Positions 8,863 through 18,464 of a DNA stretch of 64,000 bases are shown here, piece by piece. How positions within the stretch are numbered: position 1 is the stretch's first letter; each line of letters begins with the position of its first letter. The notes under the pieces are model-generated. The model was not told the origin of the DNA and searched no databases. It worked only from the letters and a program-made list of their open reading frames with translations. Made by a program: the position numbers and the translations under genes. The stretch comes from Agrobacterium tumefaciens (GTDB taxonomy: Bacteria > Pseudomonadota > Alphaproteobacteria > Rhizobiales > Rhizobiaceae), in assembly GCF_017726655.1 (NCBI RefSeq), contig NZ_CP072309.1, forward strand, positions 1,236,501-1,300,500, read 5' to 3'.

Positions 8863-9933
8863 ATGCTTGAATTGCGAAACGTCTCGAAAATGGTGGGGGG
8901 TGACTATCATATTCACCCGACCGATCTGACGTTGCAGCGCGGAAGCCTGAACGTTCTGCTTGGACCGACGCTTTCGGGCAAGACGTCGCTGATGCGACTG
9001 ATGGCGGGGCTGGACAAGCCAAGCAGCGGGTCGATCCTCTTCAATGGAGAGGATGTAACCGGCTGGCCGGTGCAGAAGCGCAACGTCGCGATGGTCTACC
9101 AGCAGTTCATCAACTATCCGGCGCTGAGCGTTTACGAAAACATTGCCTCGCCGATGCGCGTTGCTGGCAAGGATCAGTCGACCATCGACCGGGAGGTGAA
9201 GAAGGCCGCCGAACTTCTGCGGCTCACGCCTTATCTCGACCGCACGCCGCTCAATCTTTCCGGCGGCCAGCAGCAGCGCACGGCACTCGCCCGCGCCATC
9301 GTCAAAAACGCCAATCTGGTGCTGCTCGATGAACCGCTCGCCAATCTCGATTACAAGCTGCGCGAAGAGTTGCGCGAGGAACTGCCGCGTATCTTCGCGG
9401 AGTCGGGCGCGATCTTTGTTTACGCCACCACGGAGCCTTCAGAGGCGCTGCTTCTGGGCGGCAATACCGCAACGCTTAACGAAGGAAGAGTGACGCAGTT
9501 CAGCCGTACGATCGAGGTTTACCGGCAGCCGGTTGATATCGTGACCGCGGAAATTTTTGCCGATCCGCCGCTCAACACCATTGAGGTCATCAAGGCGGGT
9601 AACGCTTTTACGCGCGCCGACCAGACGGTGGTTGCCGTGCCGGCGCATCTTGCCGCTGTACCGGATGGGCCTTTGACCATCGCTTTCCAGCCACATCATC
9701 TTTTCCCGCAGGCGAAGGGCGAAGCGCGGCAATCCATAAGGGCGCGCACGCTGATTTCGGAAATCGCGGGGTCGGAAAGCTTCGTGCATGTGGAGTTTTC
9801 CGGCAAGCGATGGGTCATGCTGGCGCACGGCATCCACGACATCGAGCCGGACAGGGACATTGAGCTGTTTCTCGATACAAAACACCTGATGGCCTTTGAC
9901 GCGAATGGCCGCGCCATTGGCGAAGCGGCGTAA
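8863..9933 (+). CDS. glpS: Glycerol ABC importer, ATPase GlpS
   Basis: 356-aa ATP-binding subunit of the MalK/UgpC (CUT1) type. The Walker A is non-canonical: LGPTLSGKTSLM has T-L-S-GKT where most relatives have S/T-G-C-GKT. LSGGQQQR signature, Walker B LVLLDEPLAN and a C-terminal TOBE-like regulatory domain are present. The H-loop position reads ATTEPSEAL instead of the usual VTHD, so the switch histidine is missing; this suggests an asymmetric ATPase pair with GlpT. In Rhizobium leguminosarum the orthologous glpSTPQUV system takes up glycerol. Confidence 0.9.
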   Translation: MLELRNVSKMVGGDYHIHPTDLTLQRGSLNVLLGPTLSGKTSLMRLMAGLDKPSSGSILFNGEDVTGWPVQKRNVAMVYQQFINYPALSVYENIASPMRVAGKDQSTIDREVKKAAELLRLTPYLDRTPLNLSGGQQQRTALARAIVKNANLVLLDEPLANLDYKLREELREELPRIFAESGAIFVYATTEPSEALLLGGNTATLNEGRVTQFSRTIEVYRQPVDIVTAEIFADPPLNTIEVIKAGNAFTRADQTVVAVPAHLAAVPDGPLTIAFQPHHLFPQAKGEARQSIRARTLISEIAGSESFVHVEFSGKRWVMLAHGIHDIEPDRDIELFLDTKHLMAFDANGRAIGEAA

Positions 9934-9946
9934 GGGGAGATCGGTC

Positions 9947-11017
9947 ATGGCACGCATCACCCTCGATCACATCCGCCACGCCTATAACGCCAAGGCGCAG
10001 GCTGCAGGCGATTATGCCCTGAAGGAAGTCCATCACGAATGGGAAGATGGCGGTGCCTATGCACTTCTCGGCCCTTCCGGTTGTGGCAAGACCACGTTGC
10101 TCAACATTATTTCCGGCCTGCTGCGCCCGTCCGAAGGCCGCATCGCTTTCGACGGAACAGACGTGACGGATTTTGCGACTGAAGACCGCAACATCGCGCA
10201 GGTGTTCCAGTTTCCGGTCGTTTACGACACGATGACGGTTTACGACAATCTGGCCTTTCCGCTGCGAAACCGGCATGTGCCGGAAGCCGAAGTGGAGCGC
10301 CGCGTGCGGGAAATCCTCGAGATGACCGACCTTTCCGGCATGGCCAAACGCAGGGCCCGCGGATTGACGGCGGACCAGAAGCAGAAGATTTCGTTGGCGC
10401 GTGGCCTCGTACGCTCCGACGTCAACGCAATCCTGTTCGATGAGCCGCTAACGGTCATCGATCCGCATATGAAATGGGTGCTACGCTCACAGTTGAAACG
10501 GCTACACCGGCAATCGGGTTTCACCATGGTCTACGTCACGCACGACCAGACCGAAGCGCTGACCTTCGCCGACAAGGTGGTTGTCATGTATGACGGGCAG
10601 ATCGTTCAGATCGGCACGCCGGCCGAGCTATTCGAGCGGCCGGGGCATACATTCGTCGGTTATTTCATCGGCTCGCCGGGCATGAACGTGCTGCCAGCCA
10701 ATATTGAGGGGACGACGGCTGTGGTCGGCGGTCTTGGTGTGCCGCTGGCAGGTGCGCCAAAAGTTGATGGAGCGCAGCGCATCGAAATCGGCATCCGCCC
10801 GGAATTCGTCCGGCTGGAGCGCGGCGGCATGCCGATCAGCATCGACAAGGTCGAGGATATCGGCCGCCAGAAGATCGTCCGTGCCCGCTTTGCCGGCCAG
10901 AAACTGGCGATTGTCGTTGCCGAGGACGAGGAAATCCCGGCGGAGGCGGGTGTGCGCTTCGACCCGGCCGCCATCGGCGTTTTCGCTGATTCCTGGCGTG
11001 TGAAGATGGGGGCCTGA
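9947..11017 (+). CDS. glpT: Glycerol ABC importer, ATPase GlpT
   Basis: 356-aa second ATPase of the glycerol importer. Walker A LGPSGCGKTTLL and a canonical H-loop (YVTHDQTEAL) are present, but the C-loop reads LTADQKQKISLARGL instead of LSGGQ, so the signature motif is degenerate here while the H-loop is degenerate in GlpS: together the two make one intact set. The ATG at 9947 (13 bases after the glpS stop, preceded by ggggag) is preferred over an upstream in-frame start inside glpS. Confidence 0.9.
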   Translation: MARITLDHIRHAYNAKAQAAGDYALKEVHHEWEDGGAYALLGPSGCGKTTLLNIISGLLRPSEGRIAFDGTDVTDFATEDRNIAQVFQFPVVYDTMTVYDNLAFPLRNRHVPEAEVERRVREILEMTDLSGMAKRRARGLTADQKQKISLARGLVRSDVNAILFDEPLTVIDPHMKWVLRSQLKRLHRQSGFTMVYVTHDQTEALTFADKVVVMYDGQIVQIGTPAELFERPGHTFVGYFIGSPGMNVLPANIEGTTAVVGGLGVPLAGAPKVDGAQRIEIGIRPEFVRLERGGMPISIDKVEDIGRQKIVRARFAGQKLAIVVAEDEEIPAEAGVRFDPAAIGVFADSWRVKMGA

Positions 11018-11019
11018 CC

Positions 11020-11886
11020 ATGGAAAAAAGCTGGAACAACAAGGCATGGTTCATGGTGCTGCCGGTGCTGGTGCTGGTCGCCTTTTCGGCCGTCATTCCG
11101 CTGATGACCGTCGTGAATTATTCGGTGCAGGACACTTTCGGCAACAATCAGTTTTTCTGGGCAGGAACACAATGGTTCGAGGAAATCCTGGCGTCGGACC
11201 GTTTCTGGGATGCCCTGGGGCGCAACCTGCTATTCTCCGGCATCATCCTGGCCATTGAAATCCCGCTCGGCATCTTTATTGCGCTCAAAATGCCGAAGTC
11301 CGGCATCGGCGTGCCCATCTGCCTCGTCACCATGGCGTTGCCGCTGCTGGTCCCGTGGAACGTCGTCGGCACGATCTGGCAGGTTTTCGGCCGCAGCGAT
11401 ATCGGGCTCCTCGGTTATTATGCCAATCAACTCGGGCTTGACTATAACTATGTCAACGATCCCATCGACGCATGGATTACCGTCGTCATCATGGATGTCT
11501 GGCACTGGACGAGCCTTGTCGTGCTCTTGTGTTATGCCAGCCTCGTTTCCATTCCGGACGCCTATTATCAGGCGGCAAGGATCGACGGCGCGTCGCGTTT
11601 CGCGGTGTTCCGGTTCATCCAGCTGCCGAAGATGAAGCGGGTCCTGCTTATTGCCTTCCTGCTGCGCTTCATGGACAGTTTCATGATCTATACCGAGCCT
11701 TTCGTCGTCACCGGGGGCGGCCCGGGCAATTCCACAACCTTCCTGTCCATCGATCTCGTCAAGGTGGCGCTCGGCCAGTTCGATCTCGGCCCGGCAGCAG
11801 CCATGTCGCTGATCTACTTCCTCATCATCCTGCTGTTGTCCTGGGTGTTCTACACCGTGATGACCAGCCACGACGCGGAGACCTGA
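11020..11886 (+). CDS. glpP: Glycerol ABC importer, permease GlpP
   Basis: 288-aa inner-membrane permease of the MalF/UgpA type with about six hydrophobic segments. The EAA loop for ATPase docking is recognisable (YYQAARIDGASRFAVFRFIQ, residues ~183-202). Begins 2 bases after the glpT stop; the next permease gene starts 1 base after its own stop, a tightly coupled operon. Confidence 0.92.
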   Translation: MEKSWNNKAWFMVLPVLVLVAFSAVIPLMTVVNYSVQDTFGNNQFFWAGTQWFEEILASDRFWDALGRNLLFSGIILAIEIPLGIFIALKMPKSGIGVPICLVTMALPLLVPWNVVGTIWQVFGRSDIGLLGYYANQLGLDYNYVNDPIDAWITVVIMDVWHWTSLVVLLCYASLVSIPDAYYQAARIDGASRFAVFRFIQLPKMKRVLLIAFLLRFMDSFMIYTEPFVVTGGGPGNSTTFLSIDLVKVALGQFDLGPAAAMSLIYFLIILLLSWVFYTVMTSHDAET

Positions 11887-11887
11887 G

Positions 11888-12802
11888 ATGAGCGCTTCCA
11901 ATGTCACGACCGGGGTGGAACGTAATGGCCTGAATGCAGGCTCCGCGGTGTCGGTGCGGCCGAGCTTCGCCGCGACAGCGCGGTCACGCCGCCACCATGG
12001 ACCATCACGCTTTTCCTGGCTGGTGCCGACGATCTATATTCTGCTTCTGCTGGTCCCGATCTATTGGCTTATCAATATGAGCTTCAAGACGAATGCGGAA
12101 ATCGTCTCATCCATGACGCTCTATCCGCACGAGCCGACGCTGCAGAACTATCGGACGATCTTCAACGATTCATCCTGGTATTCCGGGTATATCAATTCGA
12201 TCACCTATGTCGTCATGAACATGGTGATCTCCGTCGCTGTCGCGCTGCCAGCAGCCTATGCCTTTTCGCGCTACCGTTTTCTCGGCGACAAGCATCTGTT
12301 CTTCTGGCTTTTGACCAACCGCATGGCGCCGCCCGCCGTCTTTGCGCTGCCGTTCTTCCAGCTTTACTCTGCATTCGGACTGATCGACACCCACATTGCC
12401 GTGGCGCTCGCGCATTGCCTGTTCAACGTCCCGTTGGCGGTGTGGATCCTCGAAGGTTTCATGTCCGGTGTGCCGAAGGAAATCGACGAGACCGCTTATA
12501 TTGACGGTTATTCCTTCCCGAAATTCTTCGTGAAGATTTTCATGCCGCTCATCGCTTCCGGCATCGGCGTCGCCTGCTTCTTCAGCTTCATGTTCTCGTG
12601 GGTCGAGCTTCTGATCGCCCGCACTCTGACGACGACGGACGCAAAACCGATTGCCGCGACGATGACACGCACTGTTTCCGCCGCCGGCATGGACTGGGGG
12701 CTTCTTGCAGCCGCCGGTGTGCTGACGTTGATACCGGGCGCGCTGGTGATCTGGTTCGTGCGCAATTACATCGCCAAGGGCTTCGCGCTGGGGAGGGTTT
12801 GA
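11888..12802 (+). CDS. glpQ: Glycerol ABC importer, permease GlpQ
   Basis: 304-aa permease of the MalG/UgpE type. A polar N-terminal tail of ~40 residues comes before the first membrane segment (IYILLLLVPIYWLINMSF). The EAA loop is present (IDETAYIDGYSFPKFFVKIF). Pairs with GlpP to form the transmembrane channel. Note that this GlpQ is a permease, not the glycerophosphodiesterase that has the same name in E. coli. Confidence 0.92.
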   Translation: MSASNVTTGVERNGLNAGSAVSVRPSFAATARSRRHHGPSRFSWLVPTIYILLLLVPIYWLINMSFKTNAEIVSSMTLYPHEPTLQNYRTIFNDSSWYSGYINSITYVVMNMVISVAVALPAAYAFSRYRFLGDKHLFFWLLTNRMAPPAVFALPFFQLYSAFGLIDTHIAVALAHCLFNVPLAVWILEGFMSGVPKEIDETAYIDGYSFPKFFVKIFMPLIASGIGVACFFSFMFSWVELLIARTLTTTDAKPIAATMTRTVSAAGMDWGLLAAAGVLTLIPGALVIWFVRNYIAKGFALGRV

Positions 12803-12804
12803 CC

Positions 12805-13098
12805 ATGACGAAGATGCCCGACTTCACCTGGATGGCATGGACCTGGCAGACGGCGGCCTTCTTCTGCACCATCGCCGTCCTGCTGGTCGGCATGTGGCTA
12901 TGGGAACGTTTGTCGCCCGGCGGCAATCCCCGCTTCGGTCTGTTGCGCTTCGAGACGACGCGTGGGGACAGGCTGTTCATCTCGCTGCTCGGCAGCGCGT
13001 TTATTCATCTCGCATGGCTCGGGCTGGTCGGCCCGAACCTGTGGTGGGCTCTCGCTCTATCTCTGGTCTACGCCATCGGCGTTTTCCGTTTTGTATAG
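12805..13098 (+). CDS. glpU: Small membrane protein of the glycerol importer (DUF2160-like)
   Basis: 97-aa protein with two to three hydrophobic segments (residues ~11-32, ~55-72 and ~76-96), starting at ATG 12805, 2 bases after the glpQ stop. It sits between permease and binding-protein genes exactly where rhizobial glycerol operons carry GlpU, a small membrane protein of unknown function. Its place implies a role in assembly or stability of the importer, but no motif shows a mechanism. Confidence 0.8.
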   Translation: MTKMPDFTWMAWTWQTAAFFCTIAVLLVGMWLWERLSPGGNPRFGLLRFETTRGDRLFISLLGSAFIHLAWLGLVGPNLWWALALSLVYAIGVFRFV

Positions 13099-13172
13099 AG
13101 CAGGAAAAGGTGCGGACGAGGAAAACCGCACTTGCAGACTTCATGCAATCGCAACCTTTGGGAGGGAATGAC

Positions 13173-14894
13173 ATGCGACGGCATCTGATGACGACGACGG
13201 CAGCCATGCTGCTGGCAATGACAGGTTCGGCTTTTGCCGGAATGGAGGAAGCAAAGCAGTTTCTGGACAAGGAAATCGGCGACATGTCGGCGCTTTCCCG
13301 TGCGGAGCAGGAAAAGGAAGTGCAATGGTTCATCGATGCCGCGAAGCCTTTCGCGGGCATGGAGATCAAGGTTGTTTCCGAATCTCTCACCACCCACGAG
13401 TATGAATCAAAGGTTCTGGCTCCGGCCTTTACCGCCATTACCGGCATCAAGGTGACGCACGACCTCATCCAGGAAGGTGACGTTGTCGAAAAGATCCAGA
13501 CCCAGATGCAGACCGGCCAGAACCTCTACGATGGCTGGGTCAATGACAGCGACCTCATCGGCACCCACTGGCGTTACCAGCAGGTCCGCAACCTGACCGA
13601 CTTCATGGCCAATGAAGGCAAGGACGTCACCAATCCTGGTCTCGACCTCAAGGACTTCATCGGCAGCGCGTTCACGACGGCGCCGGACAAGAAGCTCTAC
13701 CAGCTTCCTGACCAGCAATTCGCGAACCTCTACTGGTTCCGTTACGACTGGTTCAACGACGACAAGAACAAGGCTGACTTCAAGGCCAAGTACGGCTACG
13801 ACCTCGGCGTTCCCGTCAACTGGTCGGCCTATGAGGACATCGCCGAATTCTTCACCGGCCGCGATGTCGGCGGCAAGAAGGTCTTTGGCCATATGGACTA
13901 CGGCAAGAAGGACCCCTCGCTTGGCTGGCGTTTCACCGATGCCTGGCTTTCCATGGCCGGCAACGGCGACAAGGGCCTGCCAAACGGCCTGCCGGTCGAT
14001 GAATGGGGCATCAAGGTCAATGACAAGTCGCAGCCGGTGGGTTCCTGCGTAGCGCGCGGCGGCGATACCAATGGCCCGGCCTCGGTCTATTCCATCGAGA
14101 AATATCTTGAGTGGCTGAAGAAATATGCGCCGCCGGAAGCACAGGGCATGACCTTCTCCGAGTCCGGACCGGTGCCTGCACAGGGCAACATTGCTCAGCA
14201 GATCTTCTGGTACACGGCGTTCACGGCCGATATGGCCAAGCCGGGCTTGCCTGTCGTGAACGAGGACGGGTCGCCGAAATGGCGTGTCGCCCCCTCGCCA
14301 CATGGCGTCTACTGGAAGAACGGCATGAAGCTTGGTTATCAGGATGTGGGTTCCTGGACGCTGATGAAATCCACGCCTGACGACCGAGCCAAGGCCGCAT
14401 GGCTTTATGCACAGTTCGTGACCTCGAAAACCGTGGATGTGAAGAAGAGCCACGTCGGTCTCACCTTCATTCGTGACAGCACCATCCATCACAAGAGCTT
14501 CTCGGACCGTGCCTCCAAGCTCGGTGGTCTCGTCGAGTTCTATCGCTCGCCGGCCCGCGTCCAATGGTCGCCGACGGGGACGAACGTTCCTGACTATCCA
14601 AAGCTGGCGCAGCTGTGGTGGCAGGCAATCGGCGATGCGTCGTCGGGTGCCAAAACCGCTCAGGCAGCGATGGACTCGCTCTGCGCCGAGCAGGAAAAGG
14701 TCATGGGCCGTCTGGAACGTGCCGGCGTGCAGGGCGATATCGGCCCGAAGCTGGCGGAAGAGCATGATATTGAATACTGGAACAAGGACGCCGTTTCCAA
14801 GGGCAATCTGGCGCCGCAGCTGAAGATTGCCAACGAAAAGGAAAAGCCGGTCACCGTCAATTACGACGAACTGGTCAAAAGCTGGCAGAAGTAA
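13173..14894 (+). CDS. glpV: Glycerol ABC importer, periplasmic binding protein GlpV
   Basis: 573-aa solute-binding protein. The start is ATG 13173, preceded by gggaggg, giving a clean Sec signal peptide (residues 1-22, ending SAFA before GMEEA); longer upstream extensions in the same frame read through glpU in another frame and are rejected. It is much larger than usual CUT1 binding proteins (about 400-450 aa), a feature of the rhizobial glycerol-binding GlpV family. Delivers glycerol to GlpPQ/ST. Confidence 0.9.
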   Translation: MRRHLMTTTAAMLLAMTGSAFAGMEEAKQFLDKEIGDMSALSRAEQEKEVQWFIDAAKPFAGMEIKVVSESLTTHEYESKVLAPAFTAITGIKVTHDLIQEGDVVEKIQTQMQTGQNLYDGWVNDSDLIGTHWRYQQVRNLTDFMANEGKDVTNPGLDLKDFIGSAFTTAPDKKLYQLPDQQFANLYWFRYDWFNDDKNKADFKAKYGYDLGVPVNWSAYEDIAEFFTGRDVGGKKVFGHMDYGKKDPSLGWRFTDAWLSMAGNGDKGLPNGLPVDEWGIKVNDKSQPVGSCVARGGDTNGPASVYSIEKYLEWLKKYAPPEAQGMTFSESGPVPAQGNIAQQIFWYTAFTADMAKPGLPVVNEDGSPKWRVAPSPHGVYWKNGMKLGYQDVGSWTLMKSTPDDRAKAAWLYAQFVTSKTVDVKKSHVGLTFIRDSTIHHKSFSDRASKLGGLVEFYRSPARVQWSPTGTNVPDYPKLAQLWWQAIGDASSGAKTAQAAMDSLCAEQEKVMGRLERAGVQGDIGPKLAEEHDIEYWNKDAVSKGNLAPQLKIANEKEKPVTVNYDELVKSWQK

Positions 14895-14917
14895 TGTCTG
14901 CCTAAAATCGTGAAACC

Positions 14918-14936
14918 GGGGCGGCTCTGCCGCCCC
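14918..14936 (+). terminator. GC-rich hairpin between glpV and glpK
   Basis: Perfect 8-bp stem GGGGCGGC-TCT-GCCGCCCC starting 24 bases after the glpV stop. No T-run follows, so it is more likely an mRNA-stabilising or partial attenuation hairpin, perhaps explaining separate expression of transporter and kinase. Confidence 0.45.
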
Positions 14937-14964
14937 GTCATTGCGTTTGAAAGGGAGTTACATA

Positions 14965-16464
14965 ATGGGCGGTTATATTCTGGCGATCGACCAGGGCACG
15001 ACATCGACGAGGTCGATGGTCTTTGATGGCGACATGCGGGTCATCGGTGTCGGCCAGCGAGAATTTCCGCAGCATTTCCCTGCCTCCGGCTGGGTCGAAC
15101 ATGATGCCGAGGATATCTGGAAAAGCGTACTCGAAACCATCCGGCTGGCGCTTGCCGATGCCGGCATTGCCGCCTCCGATATTGCGGCAATAGGCATCAC
15201 CAACCAGCGCGAAACGACGGTGCTGTGGGACCGCAATACCGGCGAGGCGGTGCATCGCGCCGTGGTCTGGCAGGATCGGCGCGCCGCGCCCATCTGCGAG
15301 GATCTGAAACGCCGCGGACTGGAGCCGCTCTTTTCAAAAAAGACCGGGCTGCTGCTTGACCCTTATTTCTCCGGTACCAAGCTGAAATGGCTTCTCGATA
15401 GCGTCAGCGGCCTTCGTGAAAAAGCCGTGAAGGGCGACATCTGCTTCGGCACCGTTGACAGCTTTCTGATCTATCGCCTCACCGGCGGTCGTCGCCATGT
15501 GACCGACGCCACCAATGCTTCGCGCACGTTGATCTATAATATCGAAGACAATGCCTGGGATGACGAGTTGCTGTCGATCCTGGATATTCCGCGCGCCATG
15601 CTGCCGGAAGTTCTGGATTGCGCCGCGGATTTTGGTGTGACGGACAAGTCGCTGCTGGGTGCGGAAATTCCGATCCTGGGTGTGGCCGGCGATCAGCAGG
15701 CGGCCGTGATCGGCAATGCCTGCTTTGAGCCGGGCATGATGAAATCCACCTATGGCACCGGCTGTTTCGCGCTTCTCAATACTGGTACCGACCGGGTTAC
15801 ATCCACCAACCGCCTGCTGACCACGATTGCTTACCGCCTCGATGGCGTGACGACCTATGCACTTGAAGGCTCGATCTTTATTGCCGGTGCCGCCGTGCAG
15901 TGGCTGCGTGACGAGCTTGGGTTCATCTCTGTCGCATCTGAAGTCAGCGCGCTTGCCGAAAAAGCCGATCCCAAGCAGCGGGTTTATCTCGTGCCGGCCT
16001 TCACCGGTCTTGGCGCGCCCTATTGGGATGCCGAAGCGCGCGGTGCGATTTTCGGCCTGACGCGGGGCACCGGGCCGGCGGAATTTGCCCGCGCGGCGCT
16101 GGAAAGCGTCGCCTATCAGACGTTTGATCTGCTGGATGCCATGCGCAAGGACTGGGCGGGTGACAATGGCAAAACGGTGCTGAGGGTCGACGGCGGCATG
16201 GTCGCTTCCAATTGGACCATGCAGCGGCTGGCGGATATTCTCGCTGCGCCCGTCGATAGACCTGTCTTTCTGGAGACGACCATCCTGGGTGCCGCTTGGC
16301 TTGCGGCCTCACGCGCAGGCATCTGGCCGGACCGCAAGGCTTTCGCTGACCATTGGCGACGCGACCGCCGCTTCAGCCCCGAGATGGACGAGGGGGAGCG
16401 AAAAAACGCGATCGCCGGTTGGCGTGACAGCGTCGGCCGCTGCCTGTCAAACCGGACGAATTAA
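14965..16464 (+). CDS. glpK: Glycerol kinase
   Basis: Phosphorylates glycerol to glycerol-3-phosphate, trapping it after import; 499 aa (E. coli enzyme 502). FGGY-family motifs: [18 protein letters not shown] at the N-terminus, [14 protein letters not shown], and the ATP-site segment [19 protein letters not shown] 14965 is preceded by aagggag 8 bases upstream; an earlier in-frame TTG at 14941 lacks a ribosome site. Last gene of the glycerol module; the LysR gene on the other strand ends 7 bases later. Confidence 0.95.
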   Translation: MGGYILAIDQGTTSTRSMVFDGDMRVIGVGQREFPQHFPASGWVEHDAEDIWKSVLETIRLALADAGIAASDIAAIGITNQRETTVLWDRNTGEAVHRAVVWQDRRAAPICEDLKRRGLEPLFSKKTGLLLDPYFSGTKLKWLLDSVSGLREKAVKGDICFGTVDSFLIYRLTGGRRHVTDATNASRTLIYNIEDNAWDDELLSILDIPRAMLPEVLDCAADFGVTDKSLLGAEIPILGVAGDQQAAVIGNACFEPGMMKSTYGTGCFALLNTGTDRVTSTNRLLTTIAYRLDGVTTYALEGSIFIAGAAVQWLRDELGFISVASEVSALAEKADPKQRVYLVPAFTGLGAPYWDAEARGAIFGLTRGTGPAEFARAALESVAYQTFDLLDAMRKDWAGDNGKTVLRVDGGMVASNWTMQRLADILAAPVDRPVFLETTILGAAWLAASRAGIWPDRKAFADHWRRDRRFSPEMDEGERKNAIAGWRDSVGRCLSNRTN

Positions 16465-16470
16465 GGCGCG

Positions 16471-17331
16471 TTAGACAAAGCTGCCGGGTGCGATGCTCTT
16501 GCTCGACACGAGGTCGGAAAGGGCGCGCACCAGCTTCGCATCGACGCCCTTGCTCGGCTGAAGCACAAATTCGACATCCTCAAGGACGGGTAACACGCCG
16601 GCGGTAATCTCCTTAAGACCGGCCGGTGCCATGCTGCGCGGCTGCACCAGAATACCCATGCCCGCCCTTGCCGCAGCAGTAAGTCCGCTCAGGCTGCCGC
16701 AGGTGCATACGATTCGCCAAGAAAGTCCGGCGCGGTCCAATGCTTCCTGTGCGGCCTTTCTGGTAATGCTCGGCGGCGGGAAGGCGATCAACGGCAGGGC
16801 ATCCGGCTGGTTCAGCATGCGTTCGGGGTCGCGCGCCAGCCAGACGAGTGGCTCACGGTAAAGGAAATGGCCAAGCTTGTCGCCCAGGCGACGTTTTGCC
16901 AGTACCACATCCAGCTCACCATTATCCTGCATCTGGTAAAGCACCCCACTCAGCGAAACCGTCAGCTCCAGATCAACAAGGGGATAAAGGCGGATGAATT
17001 CCTCCAGGATGGCCGTGAGCCGGCTCGCGACGAAATCCTCCGACACGCCAAGCCGTAGCCGCCCACGCAGACGACTTTCGGTGAAGAGCGACGACACTTT
17101 GCTGTCGATTTCGAGCATGTTGCGGGCGTAACCAAGCAATGCCTCACCCTCGCCAGTCAGCTTCACCTGATGCGTGTTGCGTGCGATCAGTCGCCGGCCA
17201 AGCGATGCCTCAAGCCTTTGAATATGCTGGCTGACGGTAGATTGCCCAATGCCGAGCCGTTCGGCGGCGAGGGTGAAACTGCCGGTTTGCTGCAACATGA
17301 CGAAGCTGGCAAGATGTTGAAGGTTCAGCAT
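16471..17331 (-). CDS. LysR-family regulator
   Basis: 286-aa LysR-type regulator: N-terminal helix-turn-helix (LNLQHLASFVMLQQTGSF ... AAERLGIGQSTVSQHIQRLE, residues 1-45) and a C-terminal substrate-binding domain. It is transcribed away from the neighbouring bile-acid-symporter-family gene, with 80 bases between them holding a direct repeat that fits a LysR site, so it probably controls that transporter. The effector is unknown. Confidence 0.85.
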   Translation of the reverse strand: MLNLQHLASFVMLQQTGSFTLAAERLGIGQSTVSQHIQRLEASLGRRLIARNTHQVKLTGEGEALLGYARNMLEIDSKVSSLFTESRLRGRLRLGVSEDFVASRLTAILEEFIRLYPLVDLELTVSLSGVLYQMQDNGELDVVLAKRRLGDKLGHFLYREPLVWLARDPERMLNQPDALPLIAFPPPSITRKAAQEALDRAGLSWRIVCTCGSLSGLTAAARAGMGILVQPRSMAPAGLKEITAGVLPVLEDVEFVLQPSKGVDAKLVRALSDLVSSKSIAPGSFV

Positions 17332-17337
17332 TATCTC

Positions 17338-17378
17338 AAATCATGATAACTGTTAGTCTTTGCATCCGAAATCATGAT
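17338..17378. promoter_or_regulatory. Direct repeat in LysR/transporter intergenic region
   Basis: AAATCATGAT occurs at 17338-17347 and again at 17369-17378 (31 bases, about three helical turns, apart); each copy contains the palindrome ATCATGAT. Two binding blocks between divergent genes is the usual arrangement for a LysR regulator and its target. Confidence 0.55.
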
Positions 17379-17411
17379 GATGGATAGTGGCGGGCGTTTC
17401 AAGCAAAACCA

Positions 17412-18449
17412 ATGCCGGAAAGACGTCCCATGACCCGCTTCTTACCCGACCGTTTCACCATGATGCTGGTGGCCACCGTAATTCTGGCTTCCATTCTGCC
17501 GATCAGTGGCGAGCCGGCTGAATATTTCGGGCTTGCGACGAAACTTGCCATCGCCCTGCTGTTCTTCCTGCATGGCGCGCGCCTTTCGCGCGATGTGGTC
17601 ATCGCGGGCATTCTGCACTGGCGCCTGCATCTGGCGATTCTGCTCGTCACCTTCGGCCTTTTCCCGCTTCTCGGTGTGGCGATCGGCTTCATTCCCGAAA
17701 GCATCCTTCCGGCACCGCTCTATATGGGCGTACTGTTTCTCTGCGTGCTGCCATCCACCGTGCAGTCCTCCATCGCCTTCACGTCAATGGCGGGCGGAAA
17801 CGTGCCGGCGGCAATCTGTTCGGCCTCGGCATCGAACATTTTCGGCATGTTCCTGACGCCACTCCTCGTCGGTCTGTTGTTTTCGGTCGGGGGCCACGGC
17901 GGTGGATTTTCGCTGGACGCGTTCCTGCAAATCTTCCTGCAATTGCTTCTGCCCTTTATCGCCGGCCAGGTGCTGCAGCCCTGGATCGGCGACTGGATCC
18001 GGGCGCGCAAGAAACTTCTGTCACCTGTCGATCGCGGCTCGATCCTGATGGTGGTCTATCTGGCGTTTTCCGATGCGGTCATCGAGGGCATCTGGCACAC
18101 GTTTTCCATCAGGGATATCGGCGTCGTCGTCGTCATCAACATCGTGCTTCTGGCGTTGGTTCTCTGCGCGACAATGTTCGGCAGCCGTCTGCTTGGTTTC
18201 GATAAGGCGGATGAAATCACCATCACCTTCTGTGGTTCGAAGAAGAGCCTTGCGAGCGGCGTGCCGATGGCGGGCGCGATCTTCGCAGGGCAGAGCATCG
18301 GCGCGATAGTTCTGCCGATCATGCTGTTCCACCAGATCCAGTTGATGGTCTGCGCGGTTCTCGCCCAGCGTTACGCCCGAAAGGCGCATGAAAAGGCGGC
18401 GGTAGCCGAAGCGGCTGCAGCAGAAGGCGCCGTAGCCTCCGCTCGATAA
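17412..18449 (+). CDS. Bile acid:sodium symporter family (SBF/YfeH-like) transporter
   Basis: 345-aa inner-membrane protein with about ten hydrophobic segments and the family-typical pattern of short helices and conserved polar stretches (LFFLHGARLSRD, LPSTVQSSIAFTSMAGGN, FCGSKKSLASGVPMA). It belongs to the YfeH-like branch, whose substrates are mostly unknown organic anions. An alternative ATG at 17430 would shorten the tail by six residues. The C-terminus is an Ala/Glu-rich cytoplasmic tail (~25 residues). Confidence 0.85.
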   Translation: MPERRPMTRFLPDRFTMMLVATVILASILPISGEPAEYFGLATKLAIALLFFLHGARLSRDVVIAGILHWRLHLAILLVTFGLFPLLGVAIGFIPESILPAPLYMGVLFLCVLPSTVQSSIAFTSMAGGNVPAAICSASASNIFGMFLTPLLVGLLFSVGGHGGGFSLDAFLQIFLQLLLPFIAGQVLQPWIGDWIRARKKLLSPVDRGSILMVVYLAFSDAVIEGIWHTFSIRDIGVVVVINIVLLALVLCATMFGSRLLGFDKADEITITFCGSKKSLASGVPMAGAIFAGQSIGAIVLPIMLFHQIQLMVCAVLAQRYARKAHEKAAVAEAAAAEGAVASAR

Positions 18450-18464
18450 AGCGCTCTCCCATAA

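Noticed and set aside
12837..13172. N-terminal extension of glpV into glpU
   Set aside because: Overlaps glpU in another frame and would bury the clear Sec signal peptide that starts at 13173.
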